Shown: positions 8,117 through 15,027 of the stretch, piece by piece
Numbering within the stretch: position 1 is the stretch's first letter
How the letters are laid out: every line of letters begins with the position of its first letter
Assembly: GCA_900314485.1 (NCBI GenBank)
Contig: OMVL01000039.1
Span: forward strand, 1 to 54,328
Reading direction: 5' to 3'
From: an uncultured Eubacteriales bacterium
GTDB lineage: Bacteria > Bacillota > Clostridia > Oscillospirales > Oscillospiraceae
DNA: 54,328 nt
The notes under the pieces: model-generated
Told to the model about the DNA's origin: nothing
The model's input: only the letters and a program-made list of their open reading frames with translations
The model's database searches: none
Made by a program: the position numbers and the translations under genes

Positions 8117-9081
8117 GTCTCGTTCTCCGTTCCCTCTTTTGCCAGGAAGTCGTAAAACAGCGGGGCTCCTCCCGTGTGGAGGAACAGGATCCGGCTGTCT
8201 CTGATCCCGGATGCGTTGATGTATTCCTTCATGCCCCAAAAGGCCTTGCCGGTGTAAATGGGGTCCAGGGGAAGGCTGTTGCGGCGGTACTGCTCCCGGA
8301 TGGTGGAGGTGATGCGGCTGTCATAGTGACCGTAGCCCGCCTGACGGTAGCCGTCCAAGAGGATGATCTCCTCTGCCCAGCCGGTCGGCAGTGTTCTGCC
8401 GTTTTTGACAAAATAGTCGGAAACGCCCTCGGAAATGACCTGACGGGCCCGCTCCGTCTCTCTGGAGGAGATGATGATGCCCATGATCTTCTTCCCGTCC
8501 CCCGCCAGCAGGTGGCCGCAGATCAGGCCCGACTGGGTGGCGCCGGTGCCGGAGGGGCAAAAGATATAGTCAAATTCCCGGCCCTGATCCGCCTCAAAGT
8601 CCTGAATCTCCCGATAGGCCTCAGCGTAGGCGGCGGCGGCAGTGCCCTCGTTGCCACGGCCGAACTTGTCGCCGTAGATGTAATAGGGCCGCCTGCCCCG
8701 GGCACGCAGTTTCTCCATGACGGAGGACACTGTGGCGGCAATATTGTCCTTGCCGCAGTGGATCACCTGGGCTCCTGCCCAGTCGATCAGGTGGGTGTTG
8801 TTGGTGGCAGTCTGATCCTCCTGCTCCTCGTGGGAGCAGATCATGACGCAGGGGACATCCTTACTGCAGCACAGGTTGGACAGCACCCGGCACAGGTTGG
8901 AGTGTCTGCTGCCATAGATGATCATGGTGTCGCAGCCCTTGTGCTCCATGTCCTGAAAGAAGGCCTGAGAGATGCGCACCTTGTTGCCGCCCATAGAGAA
9001 GGGCAGAAGGTCGTCCCGTTTGATATACAGCTCGTTGCCATTATCCAGTTCTCCGCTCAGGTGTTGGATCGGTGTATTCAT
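8110..9081 (-). CDS. PLP-dependent D-cysteine desulfhydrase/ACC deaminase-family enzyme
   Basis: This 323-residue protein is a fold-type II PLP enzyme. LYIKRDDLLPFSMGGNKVR (about 18-36) carries the Schiff-base lysine K34, SRHSNLCRV (about 58-66) is the substrate region, and CPSGTGATQSG (175-185) is the phosphate loop. The nearest known activities are D-cysteine desulfhydrase, ACC deaminase and L-cysteate lyase; the exact substrate cannot be read. The start MNTPIQ is supported by AAGGAG 8 nt upstream; longer upstream frames lack a ribosome site. It leads the operon with the glycosyltransferase, ATP-grasp ligase and EamA pair. It may supply or modify an amino acid building block. Confidence 0.85.
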   Translation of the reverse strand: MNTPIQHLSGELDNGNELYIKRDDLLPFSMGGNKVRISQAFFQDMEHKGCDTMIIYGSRHSNLCRVLSNLCCSKDVPCVMICSHEEQEDQTATNNTHLIDWAGAQVIHCGKDNIAATVSSVMEKLRARGRRPYYIYGDKFGRGNEGTAAAAYAEAYREIQDFEADQGREFDYIFCPSGTGATQSGLICGHLLAGDGKKIMGIIISSRETERARQVISEGVSDYFVKNGRTLPTGWAEEIILLDGYRQAGYGHYDSRITSTIREQYRRNSLPLDPIYTGKAFWGMKEYINASGIRDSRILFLHTGGAPLFYDFLAKEGTENETC

Positions 9082-9126
9082 ATTTGGTTGCTCCTTGCGC
9101 CCCGCATAGGGGGCAGACCGCATAAG

Positions 9127-9155
9127 AGTATAGAACATTTCTCCTGCGCAGGCAA
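9127..9155 (-). promoter_or_regulatory. Possible second promoter of PLP-GT2 operon
   Basis: Minus-strand TTGCCT (9150-9155) and a consensus-like TATACT (9127-9132) are separated by 17 nt, about 45 nt upstream of the PLP gene start. The -35 box is weak, so it is secondary to the one at 9219-9247. Confidence 0.3.
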
Positions 9156-9218
9156 GAGGGGAGAGGGCTGAAAATCCTTCCGTCGAAGGAGAGGACAAAC
9201 GCCCACAATATTAAGACG

Positions 9219-9247
9219 AGTATAGCATATTTCCACTGTTGTGTCAT
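9219..9247 (-). promoter_or_regulatory. Promoter of PLP-GT2-ATP-grasp-EamA(-xpt) operon
   Basis: Minus-strand ATGACA (9242-9247), 17 nt, then TATACT (9219-9224). It would give a leader of about 130 nt before the first gene. No transcription factor site is recognised. Confidence 0.5.
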
Positions 9248-9268
9248 GGAAAAAGTGAAATTTTCGCC

Positions 9269-9511
9269 TTAATTTTCATTAAGCAATAAACCGGAACAGC
9301 ACCGCCGACAGGAAATGCCGGCGGTGCTTGAGAAATTGCTCGTGACAAAGGTATAGCCCTCCTGCATCAGGCTGTCTATAATGTCCGGCAGGGCCTCCGG
9401 AGTGTGGAGAGCGGCGTTGTGGAAGAGGATGATGGACCCGGGCTGCACCCCGCTCAGCACCCGCTGGGTGATCTCCGGGGCGGACAGCTCCTTCCAGTCC
9501 AGACTGTCGCT
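9269..9511 (-). pseudogene. C-terminal fragment of a PdaB-like polysaccharide deacetylase
   Basis: The minus strand reads DSLDWKELSAPEITQRVLSG, then VQPGSIILFHNAALHTPEAL and a QEGYTFV end. This is the conserved last third of PdaB/PdaA-type NodB deacetylases, in which SLDW follows W-D-V and SIILFHN carries the second active-site histidine. There is no N-terminal half next to it. Instead a recombinase relic starts at 9537. The complementary N-terminal part, ending exactly at the residues before SLDW, is found on the same strand at 25936-26423. This is therefore half of a gene broken by about 16.4 kb of DNA. Confidence 0.8.
9298..9328 (-). terminator. Hairpin at the end of the deacetylase fragment
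   Basis: AGCACCGCCG (9298-9307) and CGGCGGTGCT (9319-9328) pair perfectly. On the minus strand the stem is followed by GTTCCGGTTTATT, a poor U-tract. It is probably the original terminator of the broken deacetylase gene. Confidence 0.5.
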
Positions 9512-9536
9512 GTCCGCAACAGGGGAAAGCCCGGCT

Positions 9537-9783
9537 GTATGAAGGGCTGCCGCCTGGGGGCAGGGCATCAAAAAGAGACCTGCCGCCGTTTGCGGCCATT
9601 TACGGCCAGACAAAAGGCAACAGGTCTCGACTGAAAAGTATGGCCTACACCGCCCAGAGCGGCTACGGCTTTTTTCTCATCAAAGGAGAGACTGCCGAAT
9701 ACCAGCCAAAGCTGGCTGGGGACAAAGCCTGCGCTGTTTAATACAGAGACGCTGTGCTCATGGACGTCGCTGCACTTCTTTTG
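9537..9783 (-). mobile_element. Deleted relic of the 17.5-kb serine recombinase element
   Basis: This stretch is nearly identical to pieces of 17535-18285. The two copies start together at GTATGAAGGGCTGCC and run through the recombinase 3' end. The relic lacks about 32 nt around the recombinase stop codon and about 470 nt between two CCAGCC hexamers, and it ends at CTTCTTTTG. Its minus frames still read VFGSLSFDEKKAVAA and SDVHEHSVSVLNSAGFVPSQ. No function is possible. It marks an earlier insertion right at the break in the deacetylase gene. Confidence 0.85.
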
Positions 9784-9791
9784 TAGGTAGT

Positions 9792-9819
9792 ATACTATCA
9801 CGACGGGGAGCGCTGTCAA
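9792..9819 (-). promoter_or_regulatory. Possible promoter facing the recombinase relic
   Basis: Minus-strand TTGACA (9814-9819) and TAGTAT (9792-9797) are 16 nt apart, just past the regulator operon terminator. It would transcribe into the relic and deacetylase fragment. It may be an orphaned promoter left by the rearrangement. Confidence 0.3.
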
Positions 9820-9821
9820 CG

Positions 9822-9847
9822 AAAAAGGGACGGCTCGGGGCCGTCCC
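9822..9847 (-). terminator. Terminator of the LytTR operon
   Basis: GGGACGGC (9827-9834) pairs with GCCGTCCC (9840-9847), followed on the minus strand by TTTTT. It lies 6 nt after the membrane-protein stop. Confidence 0.9.
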
Positions 9848-9853
9848 TGTGGG

Positions 9854-10576
9854 TCAGGTGTTCTCGGGGTATGGGTCAAGCTGCAAGGCCACAACTCCGC
9901 TCTCGGTGGCAAAGTCCCGCACCTCATTGTCAATAGACGTGTCCTCAAAATAGTGTTGCCAGTCCTCTTCGGTATAGGCGCTGACAGTCAGCCGGAAGTC
10001 CACAGACATGGACGACGAGCCGACGATGAGATAGTAGTCCGACGCCTCGCAGCCGGCGCCGATACCGGTAAACGTCTCCCCGTCAGAGCGGAGAAATTCC
10101 CCGTCGCACTCCATCACGTACACATCCGCATCCCCCAGGTATCGAGCGTAGATGAGAAAGTCGGGGTGGAGGCCGTCGTGGCTGGATTCACATTCAAAGA
10201 CGATGAACACAAAATTGCCGTCCCTGACCACCCGCTTGGTATAGCCCTCGTTCTGCTCCGGGGAGTAAATATTTGTCCACTCGCTTTCGGCGTCCTCCGC
10301 GTCAAAGAAATTGACGTTGTAATTGCCCTGGGACAGGATATCGATTTCCGTCGGGTGGCTGTCCTGCCAGGACTGGACAAACCCGTAGAGCAGAAAAAGC
10401 GCCACAATACCTGCCGCAACGGACACCAGGGCGATCTGCCCGGGGGAGAGCATAGCCTTGCCGGTATCGCACTCCCGAAGCTTTTTGTTGATATGGCGGT
10501 TATAGAGAACAAGATAGACACCGACGATGATGACCACCAATAGGATGACGAAGACGGTGATAGAAATCATACGCAT
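9854..10576 (-). CDS. Two-helix membrane protein of unknown function paired with LytTR regulator
   Basis: This 240-residue protein has two predicted membrane helices (about 4-26 and 47-68) joined by a short basic loop (NRHINKKLRE). An acidic extracytoplasmic domain of about 170 residues follows, with no family I recognise. It starts 12 nt after the LytTR gene with AAGGAGG before the ATG. Small membrane partners co-encoded with free-standing LytTR proteins often hold the regulator inactive until a signal arrives; that role is inferred from the pairing only. The last residues are acidic and proline-rich without a sorting signal. Confidence 0.7.
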   Translation of the reverse strand: MRMISITVFVILLVVIIVGVYLVLYNRHINKKLRECDTGKAMLSPGQIALVSVAAGIVALFLLYGFVQSWQDSHPTEIDILSQGNYNVNFFDAEDAESEWTNIYSPEQNEGYTKRVVRDGNFVFIVFECESSHDGLHPDFLIYARYLGDADVYVMECDGEFLRSDGETFTGIGAGCEASDYYLIVGSSSMSVDFRLTVSAYTEEDWQHYFEDTSIDNEVRDFATESGVVALQLDPYPENT

Positions 10577-10588
10577 GGTATTTCCTCC

Positions 10589-11035
10589 TTAGATGCCCAG
10601 TTGGGCCTTAAACATCTGATAATAACTCCGGGTGACGGTGACCTCAGCTCCATCGGTCAGGGTGAGCACAAATTTGGAGGACAGGGATGCCCGAATTTTT
10701 TGAATCTCTCCCCTCGCCACGATGACAGAGTTGGAGATGCGGAGAAATTGCTTTGGGTCAAGGCTCTTCTCCAGCTGCCACAACCGGTCTGCGGTCTTGT
10801 ACGCGTCACACTCGGCGTGGATGATGACGTCGTGGCCCAGGCTCTCGATCCAGACCACCTTGGAGACCGCAATATGATAGCTCTCCCCGCCTAGCTTTCC
10901 GCTGAGGTAGTCGGGATATTGATTCACCTCGGAGAGCATCAGCTGGGCGTCGTAGGACAGCTCAATGCCGTGGGCAGCCAGCTCCGCTGCCAGTGCGTCA
11001 TAGACCTCCGAGCGGACGTTCAATCTGATTTTCAT
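10589..11035 (-). CDS. LytTR-family transcriptional regulator
   Basis: This 148-residue protein is a stand-alone LytTR DNA-binding protein. An N-terminal region of about 45 residues lacks a receiver domain. The LytTR fold (about 50-147) has VVWIESLGHDVIIHAE, the LEKSLDPKQFLRISNSVIV core and RSYYQMFK near the end. It should bind direct-repeat sites in promoters. The ATG has GGGGAGGT 5 nt upstream. It forms a two-gene operon with the membrane protein downstream. A perfect 14-nt palindrome lies 20-33 nt upstream of the start and may be an operator. Confidence 0.85.
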   Translation of the reverse strand: MKIRLNVRSEVYDALAAELAAHGIELSYDAQLMLSEVNQYPDYLSGKLGGESYHIAVSKVVWIESLGHDVIIHAECDAYKTADRLWQLEKSLDPKQFLRISNSVIVARGEIQKIRASLSSKFVLTLTDGAEVTVTRSYYQMFKAQLGI

Positions 11036-11054
11036 GGATTACCTCCCCTTTGCT

Positions 11055-11068
11055 TCGTACCGGTACGA
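11055..11068. promoter_or_regulatory. Perfect palindrome upstream of LytTR gene
   Basis: TCGTACCGGTACGA is a perfect 14-nt inverted repeat just upstream of the ribosome site of the LytTR gene. It could be an operator. LytTR proteins usually use direct repeats, so the binder could be another factor. Confidence 0.4.
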
Positions 11069-11412
11069 TGCCATAGTAGCAGAAGAAAAAAACCGCAAGG
11101 GGGCAGAAACGCATTGCACAGAGCGGTGCATAACTTGCACAGAAAAAGGCCGAGGCAGGTCGCCCCGCCGTGGTTTGTGCCGGTATAGGCCAGCAGGGTG
11201 GTAAAGGGCACCGGCGCCCAGCCGTCCCGCTCCAGGGGCCGGGCGTAGCGGTTCCCGGCGGACTGCCCTTGCAGGCGGACTCCCTTCTGCGCCGCTCCAC
11301 CGGCCGGAAGGAGATCCGCCACAGCGACGGCGTGGAAATCCCCACGCTGCGGCCGCTCCCGCTGGCGGTCGATACGAAGCAAGGGGCCTCTTGACCCAAT
11401 TTATCAAACACA
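11069..11412. other. No recognised gene
   Basis: GC-rich sequence between the LytTR promoter region and the sngC terminator. Overlapping frames exist on the minus strand, but they have no ribosome site and no family resemblance. It may be remnant DNA of the accessory region. Confidence 0.4.
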
Positions 11413-11453
11413 AAAGCGCACGTATGTGTCTCAACAGACCGTACGTGCGCTTT
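11413..11453 (-). terminator. Terminator of the Shango operon
   Basis: AAAGCGCACGTA (11413-11424) pairs with TACGTGCGCTTT (11442-11453). On the minus strand it follows the helicase stop by 17 nt and ends in CTTTTGTG. Confidence 0.85.
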
Positions 11454-11470
11454 GGGCGTGTTTTGTGGGG

Positions 11471-13717
11471 CTATGATTCCGGTCTCCGTTGGGCCTCCCA
11501 GCCGAGAATGCGCTCTCGCAGCCCCTCCAGATCCAGAACGCCATAGGCAAAGCCCTTCTTTACCAGCTCCTCCGGCAGATACTCGTCGTACTTGTCAAAC
11601 AGGGGAAGCTCACCGGGATAGACCAGCTCCAAGGGGTCAATGGGCTTCTTGATCTCGTCGAAGAGCACCTCGTAGAAGGTATCCCGGTCCGCCTGCATGG
11701 TGAACTGCATAAAGAAGGGGCGGGCGGAGTCGAAGGCGCGAAGCCCCAGCCGCTCCTTGCACTTGATCTTCAAAAAACGCTCGAAGGCGAGAAAAGCATA
11801 GGTTCCCACCCATGGCAGCAGGCACCACATATTCCCGCCCAGATTGATCAGCGTCTGTTCGGCGGCGCCGGAGTGGACGGCGGTGAACCGGGCCTGTTCC
11901 AGCCGGGCGACGGCGTTTCTCATCAGATAGGGGTAGCTCCGCCTCTCCTGCAAAACAGTCCGCATCCGCTCCAGAATCTTGGTGTGCAGATCGCCGGGGC
12001 ACTCCCCGAAATAGGCGGGGACGCTGCCCTTCACCTGCTCGCAGTAGACCAGATGCCGTTTCCGGTCAATATCCAGCACCCGCCAGACGTGCCCGGCAAT
12101 GGCGATCTTCTCCCCCAGAGGAGGAGGAGAGACAATGGTGCCCAGCTCCTGGGCCTCATTGCGGACGGTATACTCCTCGCTCTCCACAAAGACGCCGTAG
12201 AACTTAAAGGAGTTGACCACCCGCTCCCCAGCAAGACCGACAATCAGTCCGCCCTGCTCGGTACGCTGGATGTGATCCTCCTCGATCAGGTGGCGCAGCA
12301 GTACCCTGTAGTCCTCCTGAGAGACGCGATGGAAGTAGTGCAGGCTCAGCACCCGGTCCGCCAGCGCTCGGGGGGACAGCTCCCCGCAGGAGGCCAGCGT
12401 GGACATGGTCTGATGGTAGAGAAGGCTGAAGGGCAGCCGGTCCAGCCGGGGAGGCTCCACCCAGCGCTCCTCCAGATAGAGCTGTACCAGAGCGATGCCC
12501 TGTAACAGCTTCCACGGGATGGTGGTGGGCAGCATGGCTCTCGGCTCCGGCTCGTCCTCCCGCATAACGAACCACATCTCCGGCGGCGCCTCCCGGCGCC
12601 CGGTGCGTCCCATCCGCTGGAGGAAGGAGGAGACCGTCCACGGTGCGTCGATCTGGAACGCCCGCTCCAGCCGGCCGATGTCGATGCCCAGCTCCAGCGT
12701 TGAGGTGGTCACCGTGGTCAGATACTGGCTCTCGTCCTTCATCACGTCCTCCGCCGTCTCCCGATAGGAGGCGGAGAGATTGCCGTGGTGGATGAGGAAC
12801 CGGTCCCGTTCGTGCTTGAGCTCACAGTAGTGCCGGAGGGTGGTGGTCACCGCCTCGCACTCCTCCCGGGAGTTGACAAAGACAAGACACTTTTTGCCCC
12901 TCGTATGCTCGAAGATATACCCGATGCCGGGGTCGGCGTTCAATGGGGCGTCGTCCGTCTTTCCCTCCAGCACGGGCAGAGCGTCGATGTCCTCCCGATC
13001 CTCGGCGGCCTGTACGCTCTTGACGTAGAAGTGCTCCATGGAGAGCCGCCACTTGCCGCCCTTGGCTTCGATTTTGGGAATGACAGTGTCCCGCCCGGTG
13101 CCGAGGGCGAGAAAACGCCCCGTCCCCTCCGGGTCGCCGATGGTGGCGGAGAGGCCGATCCGCCGGGGGTTCACCCCCGCCATACGGGCCAGCCGCTCGA
13201 TGAGACACAGGGTCTGACCGCCCCGGTCGCCCCGGAGAAGGGAGTGTACCTCGTCAATGACCACGAACCGCAAATCACCGAACAGCTTGGGAATGGCGGC
13301 GTGCTTGTGCAGCAGCAGCGCCTCTAAGGACTCCGGAGTGATCTGCAAAATGCCGGAGGGGCGCTTCATCAGCTTGGCCTTGTGGCTCTGAGCCACGTCC
13401 CCGTGCCAGTGCCAGACGGGAATATCTGCCTCGTGGCACAAATCGGTCAGCCGCTGGAACTGGTCGTTGATGAGCGCCTTCAGCGGGCCAATGTAGATGC
13501 AGCCCACCGACGTGGGCGGGTCTGCGGAAAAGAGAGAGATGATAGGAAAGAAGGCAGCCTCTGTCTTGCCGGAGGCGGTGGAGGCGGTCAGCAGGACATT
13601 CTCCTCCGTGTTGAAAATGGCGTCTGCCGCCGCCACCTGAATGGCCCGTAAACTCTGCCAGTTGTTCCGGTAGATATAGTCCTGCACAAAGGGGGCGTAG
13701 CAATCAAAGGCACTCAT
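11471..13717 (-). CDS. sngC: Shango defence system DEAD/DEAH helicase SngC
   Basis: This 748-residue superfamily 2 helicase has Walker A TASGKTEA (about 47-54), motif II DEVH (155-158), motif III SAT (190-192), TSTLELGID (about 338-346) and motif VI QRMGRTGR (367-374). A long C-terminal domain of the Lhr/BrxHI kind follows. It overlaps the upstream ATPase gene as ATGA. A TerB-domain protein, a BrxD-like ATPase and this helicase in one operon is the known composition of the Shango anti-phage system (sngA, sngB, sngC). It is expected to act on phage DNA or replication intermediates in the cytoplasm. BREX type 2 has similar BrxD and BrxHI proteins, but no PglX/PglZ genes are present here. Confidence 0.9.
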   Translation of the reverse strand: MSAFDCYAPFVQDYIYRNNWQSLRAIQVAAADAIFNTEENVLLTASTASGKTEAAFFPIISLFSADPPTSVGCIYIGPLKALINDQFQRLTDLCHEADIPVWHWHGDVAQSHKAKLMKRPSGILQITPESLEALLLHKHAAIPKLFGDLRFVVIDEVHSLLRGDRGGQTLCLIERLARMAGVNPRRIGLSATIGDPEGTGRFLALGTGRDTVIPKIEAKGGKWRLSMEHFYVKSVQAAEDREDIDALPVLEGKTDDAPLNADPGIGYIFEHTRGKKCLVFVNSREECEAVTTTLRHYCELKHERDRFLIHHGNLSASYRETAEDVMKDESQYLTTVTTSTLELGIDIGRLERAFQIDAPWTVSSFLQRMGRTGRREAPPEMWFVMREDEPEPRAMLPTTIPWKLLQGIALVQLYLEERWVEPPRLDRLPFSLLYHQTMSTLASCGELSPRALADRVLSLHYFHRVSQEDYRVLLRHLIEEDHIQRTEQGGLIVGLAGERVVNSFKFYGVFVESEEYTVRNEAQELGTIVSPPPLGEKIAIAGHVWRVLDIDRKRHLVYCEQVKGSVPAYFGECPGDLHTKILERMRTVLQERRSYPYLMRNAVARLEQARFTAVHSGAAEQTLINLGGNMWCLLPWVGTYAFLAFERFLKIKCKERLGLRAFDSARPFFMQFTMQADRDTFYEVLFDEIKKPIDPLELVYPGELPLFDKYDEYLPEELVKKGFAYGVLDLEGLRERILGWEAQRRPES

Positions 13718-15027
13718 AGCTCAAACTCCGCAAATTCCGCCCCGGTCTCCTCTCCGTCTACGGCGTTTTGGGCGAAGGAGAAGGCTTCGGAGCCCAGCAG
13801 CTCGCTCACCTTCAGCTTGGGGTTCTGATAGACAATATCCAGCACCTCAATAAAGTCCCGGATGACCTCACGGGGGGTGATGTGGGTGTCCGCCCCTACC
13901 CGGGCAAACTCGATGCCGATAAAGTCCACCATATCCTGCCCGGTGACGATCTGCGTGTAGCCGTAGAGCCCTGCGTGGATGTCCGCCAGCTTCTCGATCA
14001 GGATCAGCATCTCCTCGCTGGTCAGCGGCTGTAGGCGGATGACCGGGGAGAGCAGATCCTGATGGGTGCCGGAGAAGTGTCCCTCCGCCAGACGGGAGCG
14101 CAGCGCCTCGTAGCTGTAAACGCCCCGGCGGGGGTCCTCCATGCACTGAGGCGTGCCGCACATGATGATGCCCAGATGTTGCGCCTTGCCCTGCATGGCG
14201 TCGTTATACATGGTCAGAATTTTCTCATAGTTGTACTGCCGGGTGATGGCGTTGGGGATCTTGTAGATATTCACCAGCTCGTCGATGAGGATAAGCATGC
14301 CGGAATACCCCGCCTGCCTGAGAAAGCTGGCGAAGATCTTCAGGTATTCGTACCAGTCGTCGTCGGTGATGACGATGTTCACGCCCAGCTCCTGCCGGGC
14401 CTCGGTTTTCGTGTTGTACTCCCCCCGGAACCACTTGAGCACCTTCGCGCGGGTCTCGTCGTCTCCGGAGAGGTAGGCGTGGTAGTAAAGGGTCAGCAGC
14501 CGGGCAAAGTCGAAGCCGTGTACCAGTTCGCTCAGGGAGTAGATGACGGCGGAGATGCGTTTCTCTACCAGCTCCGCCAGCTTGGGGTCGGTGATGCCGA
14601 TGTTCTCGCTCTGTATGACCTCCTGCTGGACGTTGCTGATCCAGCGGTCTAAAATCAGACCCAGGGCACCGCCCTCCGGCTTGGTCTTGGTGGACATATT
14701 GCGGATCAGCTCTTTATAGGTGGCAAGCCCCTGTCCTCTGGTGCCCTGCAAACGCCGTTCCGGGGAGAGGTCGGCGTCCACCACTACGAAGTTGTTCCCC
14801 ATGACGTAGTTGCGGATGGTCTGGAGCAGGAAGCTCTTGCCGCTGCCGTACTTGCCCACGATGAACCGGAAGGAGGCGCCGCCGTCTGCGATGATCTCCA
14901 CGTCGTGGAGCAGGGCGTCAATCTCCCTCTTCCGCCCCACGGTGATGTAGGGCAGACCCACTCTGGGCACGACACCGCCTTTCAGAGAGTTGATGAGGGC
15001 CTGGGCAATGCGTTTCGGGATTTTCAC
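13714..15027 (-). CDS. sngB: Shango defence system ATPase SngB (BrxD-like)
   Basis: This 437-residue P-loop ATPase has Walker A GKYGSGKS (58-65) and Walker B LILIDE (245-250). The conserved start RVGLPYITVGRKREIDAL identifies the BREX BrxD/DUF2791 family. The C-terminal part contains the sensor-like region GIIMCGTPQCMEDPRRGVYS. It is flanked with 4-nt overlaps by the TerB gene and the helicase gene. In Shango systems this protein is the second of three required components. Length and motifs are intact, with no frameshift. Confidence 0.92.
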   Translation of the reverse strand: MKIPKRIAQALINSLKGGVVPRVGLPYITVGRKREIDALLHDVEIIADGGASFRFIVGKYGSGKSFLLQTIRNYVMGNNFVVVDADLSPERRLQGTRGQGLATYKELIRNMSTKTKPEGGALGLILDRWISNVQQEVIQSENIGITDPKLAELVEKRISAVIYSLSELVHGFDFARLLTLYYHAYLSGDDETRAKVLKWFRGEYNTKTEARQELGVNIVITDDDWYEYLKIFASFLRQAGYSGMLILIDELVNIYKIPNAITRQYNYEKILTMYNDAMQGKAQHLGIIMCGTPQCMEDPRRGVYSYEALRSRLAEGHFSGTHQDLLSPVIRLQPLTSEEMLILIEKLADIHAGLYGYTQIVTGQDMVDFIGIEFARVGADTHITPREVIRDFIEVLDIVYQNPKLKVSELLGSEAFSFAQNAVDGEETGAEFAEFEL

